This document shows, in pieces, positions 48,321 through 60,597 of a DNA stretch of 64,000 bases. Positions within the stretch are counted from its first letter, which is position 1, and each line of letters opens with the position of its first letter. The position numbers and the translations under genes are program-made. Under the pieces are notes generated by a model that saw nothing but the letters and a program-made list of their open reading frames with translations, was not told where the DNA came from and did no database searches. Origin of the DNA: Actinomucor elegans (lineage: Eukaryota > Mucoromycota > Mucoromycetes > Mucorales > Mucoraceae); the NCBI GenBank assembly GCA_026027325.1, contig JAMSLZ010000006.1, positions 372,001 to 436,000 of the forward strand, in the 5' to 3' direction.

Positions 48321-49600
48321 GCTGTTTATATTCCCCTTTTGCTTCTTCTTGTATTCAATATTCCTGTAAACAAAATATCGTATTATTGCTAGTGCAATAA
48401 CTTTCTAACGCCATATATACCAAAAAACATAATTTTCTGTTAATAAAAAATATTACTTTTTTGTCTTAAATATTTACTGTCTTTATTCTTGAGAATAAAA
48501 AAAAAGACTTGAATTGGAGCTTATTTGATATTAGCATGAGTTAAATGCCGTGATCTGACAGTGTCATAAATCAAACTTCGTTATCTGGTATGATGATGAA
48601 CGAAAAACAGGGCTTGTATATGATTGGATGTCTCTCGATCATTGCAAATTCTTCTACTAATTATATGATCTCAGCTAATTAAGCTATAGGGCTTACAACG
48701 TAAAGCCTATCTTCTTAAAGTTTAGGTTATGGCACCATCGCAATCAACACCTTCCAAATTATATGGCAACCTCCGGAAAACGTCATTTAGGTTACCCAGC
48801 TTTCCGCGTAACCATGCAGGCTTTCCAGATACTGGTTGAAGCTTAAGGATACACGAACGTCGTGAACTCTATTGGTTCATGGGGGGGATTGAACCTTTCG
48901 GTCCTTGATGTGCCAAGTTAAGGTCTTTCATATTTAAATCCCGATAAACGCGTATACAAGAAAGAAGCTTTTTTAGTTTTTAATCATATACTGTATATTG
49001 CATTTACGCTCTAAAAGATTGCAAAAATATAGCGTTTTTGATTTCTGGAGCAACATGTTTCATACTTTGTAAAACTTGTGTCCTTAAAAGAAACATTCGG
49101 TTATTTATCCTTTATGTTAATAATACAGAGTACAGATTTGCACCTGTCGCAGCTTTATTACGATATTTGTTTTCAGGTACAAACTTCAGTCAAATGGACT
49201 CATTTTATTGGTCGTTGATAGTTCACTTGACGACAGAAATCTCGACCGAGATCGGTCAAATGTCACATCAGAGTAGTATTTCAAATTTAAAATGAGTTAC
49301 TGCATCCAATAAAGCATAAACTTGACTCAAATGGAATGGAGGGTCTTGTTGACATTTGCCATTTTATTGTCTTCATTAGTAAAATGCTTTGGATTTTGTA
49401 ATCGCAACTTGGAGCGAATCCGCCAAAGAGAACCACAGCTTCGTCTCTGATGAACCAGGCTGAAACTATTTATCGTAATGCATTGAGCCAGCAAACATTG
49501 TATCCTGTTAGCCTACATATCCTCCCTAACACATGTATAAATAAGTGACAAAGCCATCCCGCTTCTTTTATTAACAGCAAAGATATCCCTTCTATCCCAT
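48321..49600. other. Intergenic, duplicated 3' and 5' flanks of the C2 family
   Basis: No gene. The part at about 48690-48850 ('cgtcatttaggttaccca') resembles the 3' flank of the other copies. 49238-49310 is a plus-oriented dispersed repeat ('gagatcggtcaaatgtcac', 'ttaaaatgagttactgcat'), and 49310-49560 is clearly similar to the region just before the paralogue at 51677, for example 'cttggagcgaatccgccaa' against 'tttggagcgaatctgcaaa'. Confidence 0.55.
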
Positions 49601-50130
49601 ATGCTTTATAGCGGCTCTGCCTCTCTCTATCATCATCATCCTTACCCCTGATTTGATTTTTATTTGTACAAAAAAAAAACCGTATCCCAAGTTCGTTTTG
49701 AACAGCTACCGTAATTGCTTCCAAATAACTCGTATCAATAGAGCCGGCGACGAAAATCCTACTTGAAGTGAATCTTTCTTTAGATTCTGTATCATCCCTT
49801 CCAATCCACCCGCCCATGTTCATAGTGCTCATTTGAACAGTAATTTTGATATTCATGACATTCACAGGAGCCGCACAGAATGAGTTAACTTATGACTTGC
49901 TGCTCTTGATTTCGACTACTCAAAAGGCCTTGATAGAAGCTGACGATGTCCTTTTTTCAAAATTTGTTTGATGAAAAGCATACGCGTTGCATAAGCGGTT
50001 CTTAAATCAGGACGTTCTCGATGGACCTATCGGTGATATCGGTATTGATGGTACTTCTTTTACTCACAGATTCCTTCAAATATAAAGCCAAGTTGAAAAC
50101 TGAAAGAAAACAGGAATTAATTCAAATAGA
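49601..50130 (+). pseudogene. Decayed copy of the C2-domain gene
   Basis: Lies between two intact paralogues and aligns with both, but has no usable frame. The start 'atgctttatagcggctctg' followed by 'cctctctctatca' matches 'atgctccacagtgactctt' followed by 'ctgcctctctctcc' of the 51677 gene. In the middle, 'CIIPSNPPAHVHSAH' with 'NSNFDIHDI' corresponds to 'CAIPVAQVIYAPGAN' with 'NGLFDIYDV'; then 'VNL-LAALDF' corresponds to 'VNLQLAAHGF', with a stop inside. Several in-frame stops and indels follow. Its 5' flank (TATA-like 'tgtataaataagtg' near 49533) and 3' flank are also shared with the intact copies, so this is a decayed member of a tandem array, not a chance match. Confidence 0.75.
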
Positions 50131-51676
50131 ATAAGCATTCCTTTTTGTATATATAATAAAAGATAAATAAATATTATTCTCTTTTCTTTATCTTAGTCTA
50201 GGCTGGTTCTCCAAAAAGAAGCTTATTTTTAGCGTGTTTTTAGGTTAATAGTTCAATAAAGCTTACTTGAAGATGGAATGATTTCCATATCACACCAACT
50301 GGTTTCACAACGATGTTAACCTTTTTGAAACAAAAAGCCGACAAAGATACATATTCAATACAAGTAAAGGTACATTATCAGAGCATCATGTTAAGCAGTT
50401 TATGCTAACAGTACCCAGAAAACGTTCTTAGATTATTTAGTTTCTATGCAACCATACTAGCCACTGTAGCACTACACGGGATATACTGATTTGGTTGACT
50501 AGCGGTAAATAAAAGTCAGGCCCGTAGTGGAATCCCCAACGAACGTTCCTTAAATTATAATATTAAACCATAAGTTTGGTTCTTGGAGATAAAATAGAGG
50601 ACAAATTATGCTCTTTGCAGTGAAGCAATGTCTGTATTGTAAGCCACAGTAAACAGCTTATAGAATGCACCAAAGATATTATATATTTTGTCCTCTAGAG
50701 TAATACTTCTTTTTTCAACGTTTATATGCCGTTGCCCCATTAAGATAGAGGATTCAAGTACCTACAGGTTGTATTAATGACCCAAAATGCAAATATACGT
50801 CCTTCGCTGTCTACAGCCGCGTTATAGGTTTCTAAACACAGAAATTTTAAACGGGAAACAAGACCTCTCATTGGCTAGTAGGGGCGCATATATTGTCCAC
50901 CACTTCAAAACACGTTTGTCAAAAATCTTCGATTTAAAGAAAACTGTATCTAGTTTAAAGGATAAAAATGACAAATATTTGACTTCAGGGAGTTATGTAG
51001 GATAGAACATGTTTGTTTGAATGAGCTAATTTTCAGCTTTATCTAATAAAATGAACAAGAGCAAAGTAACTCCGATGACTGCGCGTTTCTTGTAGCTAGA
51101 GTGAAAGCATTGTTTCCAAATTTGCATCCAATGTGTACTATTCGAAAATGAATCATGGTTTTCGTAGAATTAAACACTGTATCAAATTGAATTATTGCAT
51201 TCATTGCCTTAGGTCTTGTATTATTCATTTTCTTGGCAATGTTCCAATTTTTACAATTAATTTTAGCTCAGAAGTAGCATGCAAAACCAATTGACGCGTG
51301 AGATCTCGACCCATCTCGGTCAAATGTCGCATCAGATTAATATTTCATGTTCAGTATGAGCCACTGCATCAGTTGAAGCTTGTGCTTGATTCAAAATATA
51401 TGAAGGGTCTTGCTGACAATAGTTATTTTACTCTCTTCACTAGCAAACTAGCTGGGTTTCCTTTATAAGAGTTTGGAGCGAATCTGCAAAGAGAAGCCCG
51501 CACGTGAACACCTCTATTTCTGATGAAACGGGGCTGAAACTAATATGGTAATCTATCGACTCAACAAATGTTTTGACTGCAAGCTTATATTTTTACAGGT
51601 ATATAAAGACGCGTCGAAACTGTCTTTTTTTTTTCTTTACTTATCAATACAAAACACCCTTTTCTATATATCCAAT
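50131..51676. other. Duplicated 3' flank and promoter of the next C2 gene
   Basis: The stretch 50200-51300 aligns with 52375-53510 after the next gene, for example 'agaagcttatttttagcgtg' against 'agaagcttatctttagcgcg' and 'gggaaacaagacctctcat' against 'ggaaatcaagcgccattat'. A dispersed repeat copy (plus) at 51300-51375 marks the end of the unit. An open frame at 50787-51005 lies inside this flank, but its counterpart in the next unit is full of stops. TATA plus ACGCGT at 51600-51614 belong to the gene at 51677. Confidence 0.6.
51600..51614 (+). promoter_or_regulatory. TATA plus ACGCGT module of the C2 paralogue
   Basis: 'tatataaa' at 51600-51607 followed by ACGCGT at 51609-51614, identical in order and spacing to the module before the C2-CBM gene. 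Confidence 0.55.
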
Positions 51677-52318
51677 ATGCTCCACAGTGACTCTTCTGCC
51701 TCTCTCTCCATCAACGTCCGTTCTGCTTCCGATTTGCTCAATGCTCAAACTATTGGTTTGCAAGATCCTTATCTTCAATTCACTTTGAACGTTGAAGACA
51801 AGGATTCCTTCCAAAAGACCTTTACTGACAAGAATGGCGGTCAGAGCGCTACCTGGAACCAATCCTTCACTGTTCCTTTGAACGGTGAGCCTAACCTTTT
51901 CATTGAGGTTTTCGATCAAGAAGCTTCTGTTGACGAAGTCATTGGTTTCTGTGCTATTCCTGTCGCTCAAGTCATCTATGCTCCCGGTGCCAACTTGAAT
52001 GGTCTCTTTGATATCTATGATGTTAACGGTAACCGTGCTGGTTTGGTCAACTTGCAACTTGCTGCTCATGGTTTCCCCAACTCTGAAATTGCTGACCCTG
52101 ATGCCGAGCCCGTCCGTGGTGAAAGTTTCGTTGATGAGAACCATAAGAACCGTGTCAAGTCTTTGAGAAACAAGGCTGTCGGTGTTGCTGTTGCTGGTGG
52201 TCTCCTTGGTGCTGGTCTCGCTATTGGCGCCGGTTTCCTCGGTAAGAAGCTCTATGATCAACAACAAGCTGAAGCCGCTGAAGGCGAGCAAGCTGAAGAG
52301 TTAGTCCAAGAGGAATAA
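51677..52318 (+). CDS. C2-domain protein with C-terminal glycine zipper
   Basis: Intronless, 213 aa, paralogue of the gene at 47193. The start is the ATG at 51677 ('MLHSDSSASLSINVRSASD'), which matches the paralogue's N-terminus; the open frame runs further upstream only by chance. C2-like blocks: 'QDPYLQFTLNVEDKDSF', 'ATWNQSFTVPLNGEPNLFIE', 'GFCAIPVAQVIYAPGANLNG', 'FDIYD'. A linker with 'RVKSLRNKAVGVAVAGG' leads into the zipper 'GLLGAGLAIGAGFLGKKLYD' and a short acidic tail. It has no coiled coil, RRNS repeats or CBM. The C2 domain probably binds phospholipid or protein at a membrane; the calcium-binding aspartates of classical C2 domains are only partly evident. Confidence 0.92.
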   Translation: MLHSDSSASLSINVRSASDLLNAQTIGLQDPYLQFTLNVEDKDSFQKTFTDKNGGQSATWNQSFTVPLNGEPNLFIEVFDQEASVDEVIGFCAIPVAQVIYAPGANLNGLFDIYDVNGNRAGLVNLQLAAHGFPNSEIADPDAEPVRGESFVDENHKNRVKSLRNKAVGVAVAGGLLGAGLAIGAGFLGKKLYDQQQAEAAEGEQAEELVQEE

Positions 52319-54286
52319 ATCTCCTTTCTGTAAATACATAATAAAAATCAATACCATCTTTGCTTTACCTTAATCTGTGTTAGTTCTTGAAGAAGCTTAT
52401 CTTTAGCGCGTTTTTTTTAGGTTAATAGTTCAAGAAAGTAAAAAGATGATTCCCGTAGCACACAGACCTGTTTCAGAAAGATATTAAGCCTTTTTTGTAA
52501 GGAAAAAACACGAATATCCCACAAAGACGCGTATCCAATACAAGTAAAAGTTCATTAGCAGAGAGGTATCTATGCCGAGCTGTCCTAGAGAACGTCATTA
52601 GGTTACTCAATTTTCGTGCAACTGTATCAGCCACTAGTAGAAAATAGAATGAAATGCACGAATTGGATGATTTAATTGGACTGTGGAGAATAAAGAAGAG
52701 CGCCCTGAAAATCCTGCTACACAAAAGCTTTCTTTTCTTTTTTTTTACCTACAAAAAAAAGAAGTTCTTTAAATCAGAACATCGATACATTTCAGCAAAG
52801 GTAAAACTGGAGTATTGGATTCTGGGGGGAGGAGAGGAGAAGAGGGAAAAACAGAAAGAAAAAGCGCGTTATTTACGATTAACCCACTTTTAAAATTGTA
52901 TATCACAGTAAATAATCTCTGGAGGAGCTCCAAATAGACTGTATTTTTGTTCTCTAGCATAATATTTTCTTTTAATAGTTATATGAAATTTATATTAATG
53001 AATCAAAGTGCAAATATGTAAACATCATTGACTATAGCCTTATATTTAGTTTCTGGGTATAGACACTTTGGTCATCAGTAAAAGTTTTAACTGGAAATCA
53101 AGCGCCATTATTAGCTAGTGGACAAGAACCTTTGGTTTACAAAATTGTATCCGGTTTGAAATGTAGAAAACGATAAACATTTAGTCCCTGGAAATATTTA
53201 GAATATAATACTCCCCGTTCCAATGAGTAATCCTGCAGGTTTACATAATAAAGTGGCCAGGTATGAAACAGCTCCGATGACAGAACATTTTTTGTCCATA
53301 GAGCAAAGATTTTATTTTCAAGTGTACAAGAAATGTACATCCATCAAAAGGGAATCAGCTGCTTTACTATTTTAAGTAACAAATGTAATTAATACTACAC
53401 TCATTGTTGTGTATATTACAATTCTATTTTTTTTTTGTTTTTGTTTTGGCAATTGCTGAGGCTTCAAAAATTTCAGCTCAGAATTGATATCAAATACTAA
53501 TTGACGTGCAAGATTTCGACTGATCTTGGTTCAATGTTACATCAGATTAGAATTGCATGTTCGGAATGAGTCGCTTTATCTAACCAAGTTTGAATTAGGC
53601 TTATATGTATTGGCTGTAATAGATGACTTGTTGTTATTTCAAAAGGAAATGCAGTATTGCCGCAGATTTGACGAGCATGTCGATTATTACACTCGGTTTA
53701 GCGATTCTTTCTGAGCAGAATGCACTTTTCGGATGTGGCGTTTAGCCGAAGACTGCCCCCAAACCACTCGAGATCCATTTCCAATTGAAAGTATAAGAGT
53801 TAATTGAGAATCTCTGTTTAGAAAAACGGTTGTTGAATTGAATCAAAGCCTCACTTGATGATATGGTAAAGCGAAAAGAGCAAGGCTGACTTGTGTTTGG
53901 AGCTAATTGCTATATTCTAATCTTGGCATAAAAAAGAAACTTTGGATAGTTTGTTCAGGTGAATGATACTTTTACAAAAAGTCGATTGTAAGACTATTAC
54001 ATGGATCCAAATAATGAAAAAGTCCTATAAAAGGCATATTTAAACAGAACAAGCAAGTCATTTCAGTTTTTAATAGAGAGTTACACTTAGTATTACAAAG
54101 GACTGCAGTTGCTTGATGCATTATGGATAATTAGCTGTTGTGTAAGGTGATTGTACCAGTCAATCACGCTTTCATATTAAATAGAAAGGTGGTGTTACAC
54201 CTTGAGTTCACTATGGTATATAATTTTATAAGAATTTTTTTTTCTAATCCTTTTTCTCTCATCTTTTTCTTTATTTCATTTTCACC
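52319..54286. other. Intergenic; end of the C2 tandem array
   Basis: 52375-53510 is the third copy of the array's 3' flank; a plus-oriented dispersed repeat at 53510-53580 ('gatcttggttcaatgttac', 'tgttcggaatgagtcgctt') closes it. Beyond that, AT-rich DNA to the next gene, with a TATA-like 'ggtatataattttataag' at about 54214-54231. Confidence 0.5.
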
Positions 54287-54778
54287 ATGAAGGCCTCATT
54301 CTCAGTTCTTTTATTTGCTGCACTCATTGCTATTGTATTCGCTGCAGAAAACGACATTAAGCCAACTGTTGCTCTTCCTAGCGTATCCAATGTAGTTTGT
54401 GCCATGACAATATGCCCTACCGCCACCTTGAGTAAACGACAGTTGGCTTGCCCTTCAATTTGTAAGGATGACTGTAAGATCATTGATGATCAATGCTGTC
54501 CTGGTGTCCAAAAAGCAATCTGTAACTCAACTCCTGGTACAGACTCGTCTTCTACCGTAGCTCCTAGCCCAATTCCTACTCCTGCAACCCCATTGCCCAG
54601 TCCAAGTGGTACTGTTCCTTCTGGTTCTGGTCCTAATGCTGCTTCTTCGTCCACCACAACTCCTACTTCCACCAACAATTCTGCTTCTAATAACCCTCCA
54701 AACCAAGCTGGTTCAAATAAGGCTGTCGTATCTACCGTCTTGTTTATGGCCCTCATTTCTGTTACCCTCTTGATTTAA
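54287..54778 (+). CDS. Small cysteine-rich GPI-type cell-surface protein
   Basis: Intronless, 163 aa. A signal peptide covers residues 1-19 ('MKASFSVLLFAALIAIVFA'). Eight cysteines at 38, 43, 55, 59, 63, 70, 71 and 79 (with a CC pair) form a compact disulfide-rich module. A Ser/Thr/Pro-rich stretch (80-145) probably carries O-glycans. It ends in a hydrophobic tail 'AVVSTVLFMALISVTLLI' after small residues, the pattern of a GPI anchor. The cysteine spacing differs from the CFEM domain, so I give no family. Likely at the plasma membrane or wall. Confidence 0.85.
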   Translation: MKASFSVLLFAALIAIVFAAENDIKPTVALPSVSNVVCAMTICPTATLSKRQLACPSICKDDCKIIDDQCCPGVQKAICNSTPGTDSSSTVAPSPIPTPATPLPSPSGTVPSGSGPNAASSSTTTPTSTNNSASNNPPNQAGSNKAVVSTVLFMALISVTLLI

Positions 54779-56050
54779 ACATTTTGATCATTAAGAAAAA
54801 CCATTCGTATATTGAATAAAAACAACTCTTAGTTTATAGCTTTCTTGGTTATCGTCCTTTATTGGGGGGTGGTTACTTACTCGTGTTATCATTGTTCAGG
54901 TAAAAAAAATGTCTTACATACTGCGTATACCCCAAGCAAGAAACATATTTCGACTCAGCGCATTTCATGGATCGAAAAAAGTATAAGCGCGAAATAAAGT
55001 TGCCAATAAACAATGAAGATCAATGGGGTGCCATTTCCCTCGGTGGTTTTGTAAATCATTTAAACCATTGCGTTTTAAGCGACAGTGAAACCATCGTGCA
55101 TATGATTGGAAGTCAGGAATGAAATAAAAAAAAATAGTAGTAATGTAAAAGCGGCAATTGAAATGTGGACATTTGTGATTGGCTGGCTGGAATGAAACAG
55201 TGAGGACATGGAGTTCAATATTCAAACTCCTCAAGATCAAAAAACCAAATGGGTTTGTCTTTTGACGTGATTTTTTGAATAAATTGGAAATAAGGTTGTC
55301 TAAGGGGAGATGGGATTTGCATAAAACAGCAATGTGCATGGAATGAAGTAGCCACAAAACGATGTTTCTTGTGAAAAATTTCGAGTTGTATATAATACAT
55401 GACACAAAAAGTAAAGCGTTTGTTTACAAGGAAAGTCAAGAAACAGCTCATTCATTGAGTCAAGTGAACACGAGAGTTGCATACAAGTATAGGCTAAGCT
55501 TCTAGCTGCAATTGTTCAAGTGCTTTTTTTTGATAAAGCCGGTCTAATTTTGAAAGATTGTAACACATACCGTCGTTTTGTGTTAATTGCTTGGATAAGT
55601 ACTGGGTAAAAAAAAAAAAAGGTATAAAAGTCCCGTCTCGGCCTTCAAAGTCATTCGATCTTGAGCCAAGTTATCGCCGTTGAAAGTGTGGAGATGGATC
55701 AACAGAATATTACACAATACTTTATCCGTCCGATTGTATACGTGCCTATTGACATCCGAGGTTCTCGTTACATAACAAGCCTTCTATCGTTTCAAGCGTG
55801 TATTATAAATATCGATCCATTATTATTTGCCCAATCATGCCATAAAAATTGATAGTAGAAAGCTTCGTGTATGTTTACCCATTAAGAGGGTAAACCTGTC
55901 AAAACTTCTCATTAATAAACCGCGCGAAACATGTTCGAACAAAGAAACATATGATTTTTTTTTCTTACTTTAAATGCGCACACACACACACGCACAAAAA
56001 AGGTCTTTTTTCTTTTTTTCTTTACTTTTCTTACTAGATTTCAACTTGAA
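54779..56050. other. Intergenic, no supported gene
   Basis: 1.3 kb. Two overlapping short plus frames near 54909-55120 look slightly protein-like ('MSYILRIPQARNIFRL' and 'PINNEDQWGAISLGG') but do not splice into a model I can defend. A CA-rich microsatellite ('gcacacacacacacgc') lies at about 55978-55994. Confidence 0.35.
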
Positions 56051-57038
<988 letters not shown>

Positions 57039-57305
57039 AAAGGATCCTCTCTTATATTTATTATTTATTACTACTTATTAGTATCTATTGCAATAATTAC
57101 CATTTCATACGCATATGCATATACACCATATAAAATCCTTTGCATTATAATATACTCTATATCAGGGATACCTGCCTCTCGAACACAAAATCTGAGGTTC
57201 GGGAACAACCCGGATTTCTGGGCTAAAATGCCGTAAATATTTAGTTTACCCATCTTTTACCAGAACGCGACTTTCTTTCCACTTTCCACTTTCCACTATA
57301 TAATT

Positions 57306-58712
57306 ATGCCAGATAATAAACCTATCAGAATCGGTATCATCGGTACAGGTATCTTTGCTCACCGCCACCACAGAGCTTTTAAAGCTGTCGGCAGCGACAA
57401 GTTCCAAATCGTTGCTTGCGCCAATAGATCAAGAGATAAAGCTCTTGCTTTTGCTAAAGAGGTAGGCGGGATATCTTGAAGTTTACTTTGAGGGGAAAAC
57501 TAACCTTTTGTTCTTAGGTTGGTATTGCTGAATCAGCTGTTTATACCGATCCTCTTGATCTCATCAATGATCCCAATGTAGAAGCTGTAGATGCTATTCT
57601 CCCTATTCAGTTTAATAGACAGGTAACTTCAAAAAAAAATGGTCAGGAAAATCTATGAATGGACTTACCAAACCTCTATGACGTGTTAGATCATTGAAGC
57701 CGCTATTGCTGCCAAAAAACACGTCATGTTTGAAAAACCTATTGGTAAGCATTTGTTGCGTCAAAATAAACTTGGCCGCCTCACACGTTTTCCACTTAGC
57801 TGCTTCTCTCAAAGATGCTCGTGAAATCGTCTTGCTTTCTCAAAAAGCCAAGACTGTTGTTGCTGTTAATGAAAACTGGTCTTATCATCCTTTAGCTTGG
57901 GCAGTAGCCGAATTTGTTAAGCACGGCGGGATCGGAGAGGTAAAATAAAACTAATTGATTATGAAATCATTGAGGGTCATCTCACAACGAAGTCTAGATC
58001 ATCAACTTTACATACGATTCTTCTCGACCTTATAATCCAGATTCACCATATCATACTACCAAGTGGCGTCAAAACCCTGAGCATCCTGGGTAAGTACTGG
58101 CAAATGCATAAAAAAAAAAACTTGATACTAAAACTTGCATATCATATAGTGGCTATCTCAGTGATGGCTGTGTCCATGACATGGCTCATCTCGTACCTAT
58201 CCTCGGTAAGTTTGAATCTGTCATGGCCTTTGCAACCAAGAGACACAAGATCCACGTCGTTGAAGATAGCTTGGCTACTACCATCAAGCTTGAAAATGGT
58301 GGTGTTGGTGTAGCAAACTTTACTTTTGTAAGTACAACACCATGGCGATTCAATACTGCATCACTTAAAAACTCTCTATATTGTATAGTGCTCGGCTGGT
58401 GTCAAAAAGATGAGCTTAGTGGTTCATGGTACAAAGGGCTCCATTGAACTATTGGATGATACCCATGTTCAGCTCTTTAATCTGGTAGGCGAATCTGTTG
58501 ATATATCACCTATCACATCACTTCAATCCCAAGCGCCGGGTAATGGTTTGTCGGATGTAGAAGGCGAATTCTCTGCTTTCTACAATGCTATTCGCTGTGA
58601 AGGAAAGGGATTGGGTGTCTCCACAGAAGAGGCCTTCCACCATCTTGCTTTTATTGTTGCCGCGCTAGAATCTGTCGAGACAGAAAAAGCCATCAAGATT
58701 GCTCAAGTCTAA
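57306..58712 (+). CDS. Gfo/Idh/MocA family NAD(P)-dependent oxidoreductase
   Basis: Probable sugar or inositol-type dehydrogenase; the substrate cannot be told. Spliced model of 349 aa, the usual length; exons 57306-57461, 57518-57622, 57690-57744, 57800-57939, 57998-58089, 58150-58327, 58389-58712. The N-terminal Rossmann fold has 'IRIGIIGTGIFAHRHHRAF' and 'IVACANRSRDKALAFAKE'. 'HVMFEKPI' holds the family's E-K-P motif with the catalytic lysine. The C-terminal domain has 'LSDGCVHDMAHLVPILG', whose D-x-x-x-H is typical of the active site. It lies 267 bp after the b5 reductase, both on plus; no shared pathway is implied. Confidence 0.94.
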
Positions 58713-59296
58713 TGGAGAAATGCGCATCATACACTCATGTATTTGTTATATATCGTCTTATAATAAAGGTATAACTTTACTTCCTTTGAAATGATTAAAT
58801 GGAACCAATAGATATGTATTTTTTTTTGAGAATTTAGGAAAAGGTAACATCAATGTGTGATTACAAAAAGTTGGTTTCAGAGAAAAAGGCATGCTTCTTT
58901 CTATTCTTTGCTCTGAAATTATTGCAACATCTCGATTCGTTACTAACCTATTACAAATGATCTAGTATATAGCTTGTTGAAATGGGAGAGAGGAGGTTAT
59001 TCATGGGAGCCAGCTTGTACATGTTATGTATACAAAGGCCGGAGCAGAGGAATCAAAGACCAACCGCTAATGACATGATTAGTCAGATATCAACCTATTC
59101 TGGTTTATGCTATTGCACATATGCTAACGCTGATATGCACTATAAGAGATATTATATATATATATATAAATGGTGGGTGGATTATGGTCAATGACTAGAA
59201 AGGTCATAGAATTTTAAAAAAAAAATTACTTGTTAACTAAACTATTAACTGACGTTGCTCTTTGACACTCTTGGATTTGCTAACTCAAGCTGTGCT

Positions 59297-59350
<54 letters not shown>

Positions 59351-60290
59351 ACGAAGGCGTTAACATACGGATGAAATTACCAGAATAGAAGACGGTACCG
59401 GGTCTTTTTAAAAATGATCTTGTAATTCTCGACAAAAATAGCTTTGCTTACTCTAATATACCTCATCCACGTTATTAATAGACTATACTTCAAAAACGCT
59501 ATTGGCGTTTCAAAAAAAGGGATGTGCTGAAAAGTTTGGCCTAAGGTGCTGTATCCTTGTACTTTATTTTCCATTTCAAACACATTTCCAGTATTAGAGT
59601 TCTCGCATCTGATTATCAACACTTGTTTAGAATGAACCATCATACCTCCTGGAACCATTATTTGACTACACAAAAAGTATATTATTCATTATTGACTGAC
59701 ATTAAACTACACGTGATCTATAGATCTCTCGAGCAACCTTGATTATGTAGTGCATTTGATGAGCATACTATGCTCAGAATGAGTTGCTGTACCTATTAAC
59801 ATCTGTTTTTGATTTCAATGGATCCAGCATTTTGTATATATTAAGGGTTAAACAATTGTTGTGCCAAGTTCCATTCATTAAAGAAGAATTGAGATCCTGT
59901 GGCCAGTGAACGGTTGCTGCTGTTCACAACTACAATTTATAAGTGAGCCTTTACTGGAGACAAGCCAAAGAAAGAGAGAGAGAAAGTGCGTGTGTACTGC
60001 GAAATGAGATGACACGTGCATGATTTGATGATTTGCAAGCTTAGTCGTGTCCTGGACCAAGGTTATGTTCCTAAAAGTAAAGTACTATGTTAATCAACTA
60101 AATAATGTTCCTGAAAATGGACCGTCAGCACCACGAGTAGACACTGTTCCTGAAAGTAGAGGATGAATACATGGATGCTTTATTCATTGAAAAAATTCTT
60201 GCTAGCGCAAGTTTCTTTTTAAGCTGATCAAGCAACTCGTAATGTATATAAAGTGTTTGGTATAGATACATATAATACACGGTGTTTTCG
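58713..60290. other. Intergenic: 44-T tract, repeat copy, small tandem repeat
   Basis: No gene. It holds an uninterrupted T run of about 44 at 59300-59344, a plus-oriented dispersed repeat at 59714-59800 ('tagatctctcgagcaacc', 'tgctcagaatgagttgctg'), and three imperfect copies of 'tgttcctgaaagta' starting at 60066, 60106 and 60145, a period of about 40 bp. Confidence 0.55.
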
Positions 60291-60597
60291 TTATTCTGAT
60301 TCTTCGTCTTCTGGCAAAGTATTCAAATGCCAAGATTCTTCTTCATCTCGATCATGCTGTGGTAAATGGCTCCATTGTCTATTATCCGCTCCATCGCGTG
60401 AAAATCGAAATAGGCCTGTATTACGCAACATACTTCGACCCACTATATTTAAACCAAGTGTTGGTGAAAAAACAAAGAAAACTCGATCTCGTTTGATTAC
60501 CACAAGTGCCACAACAAAAACACCAACATAGCCCTAATGTAAAGATCAAGGCCATGAAAAGTAGCAAAAACCACGTCTGAACAACCGTGATCTCCAT
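60291..60597 (-). CDS. Small single-span membrane protein (hypothetical)
   Basis: Candidate gene of 84 aa. Exon 1 is only 12 nt (60597-60586, 'MEIT'); after a 52-bp intron (60585-60534, GTTGTT donor, ACATTAG acceptor) exon 2 (60533-60291) reads 'GYVGVFVVALVVIKRDRVFF', a membrane helix with a basic flank, then 'LGLNIVGRSMLRNTGLF' and an acidic tail ending 'TLPEDEESE'. Exon 2 is convincing as protein; the tiny first exon and its weak donor are less sure. No family is recognised. Confidence 0.45.

Noticed and set aside
48860..48915. tRNA-like 'ggggggattgaacc' segment
   Set aside because: It resembles a T arm on the minus strand, but the T stem does not pair and no acceptor or anticodon arm can be drawn.
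50787..51005. 72-codon open frame in the duplicated 3' flank
   Set aside because: The homologous stretch at about 53000-53180 is full of stops and indels, so there is no sign of coding constraint.
54965..55405. 146-codon minus frame and two overlapping short plus frames (54909-55120)
   Set aside because: They contradict each other, and no splice pattern yields a sensible protein. A plus-strand mitochondrial-type N-terminus was considered, but no downstream exon could be joined in frame.
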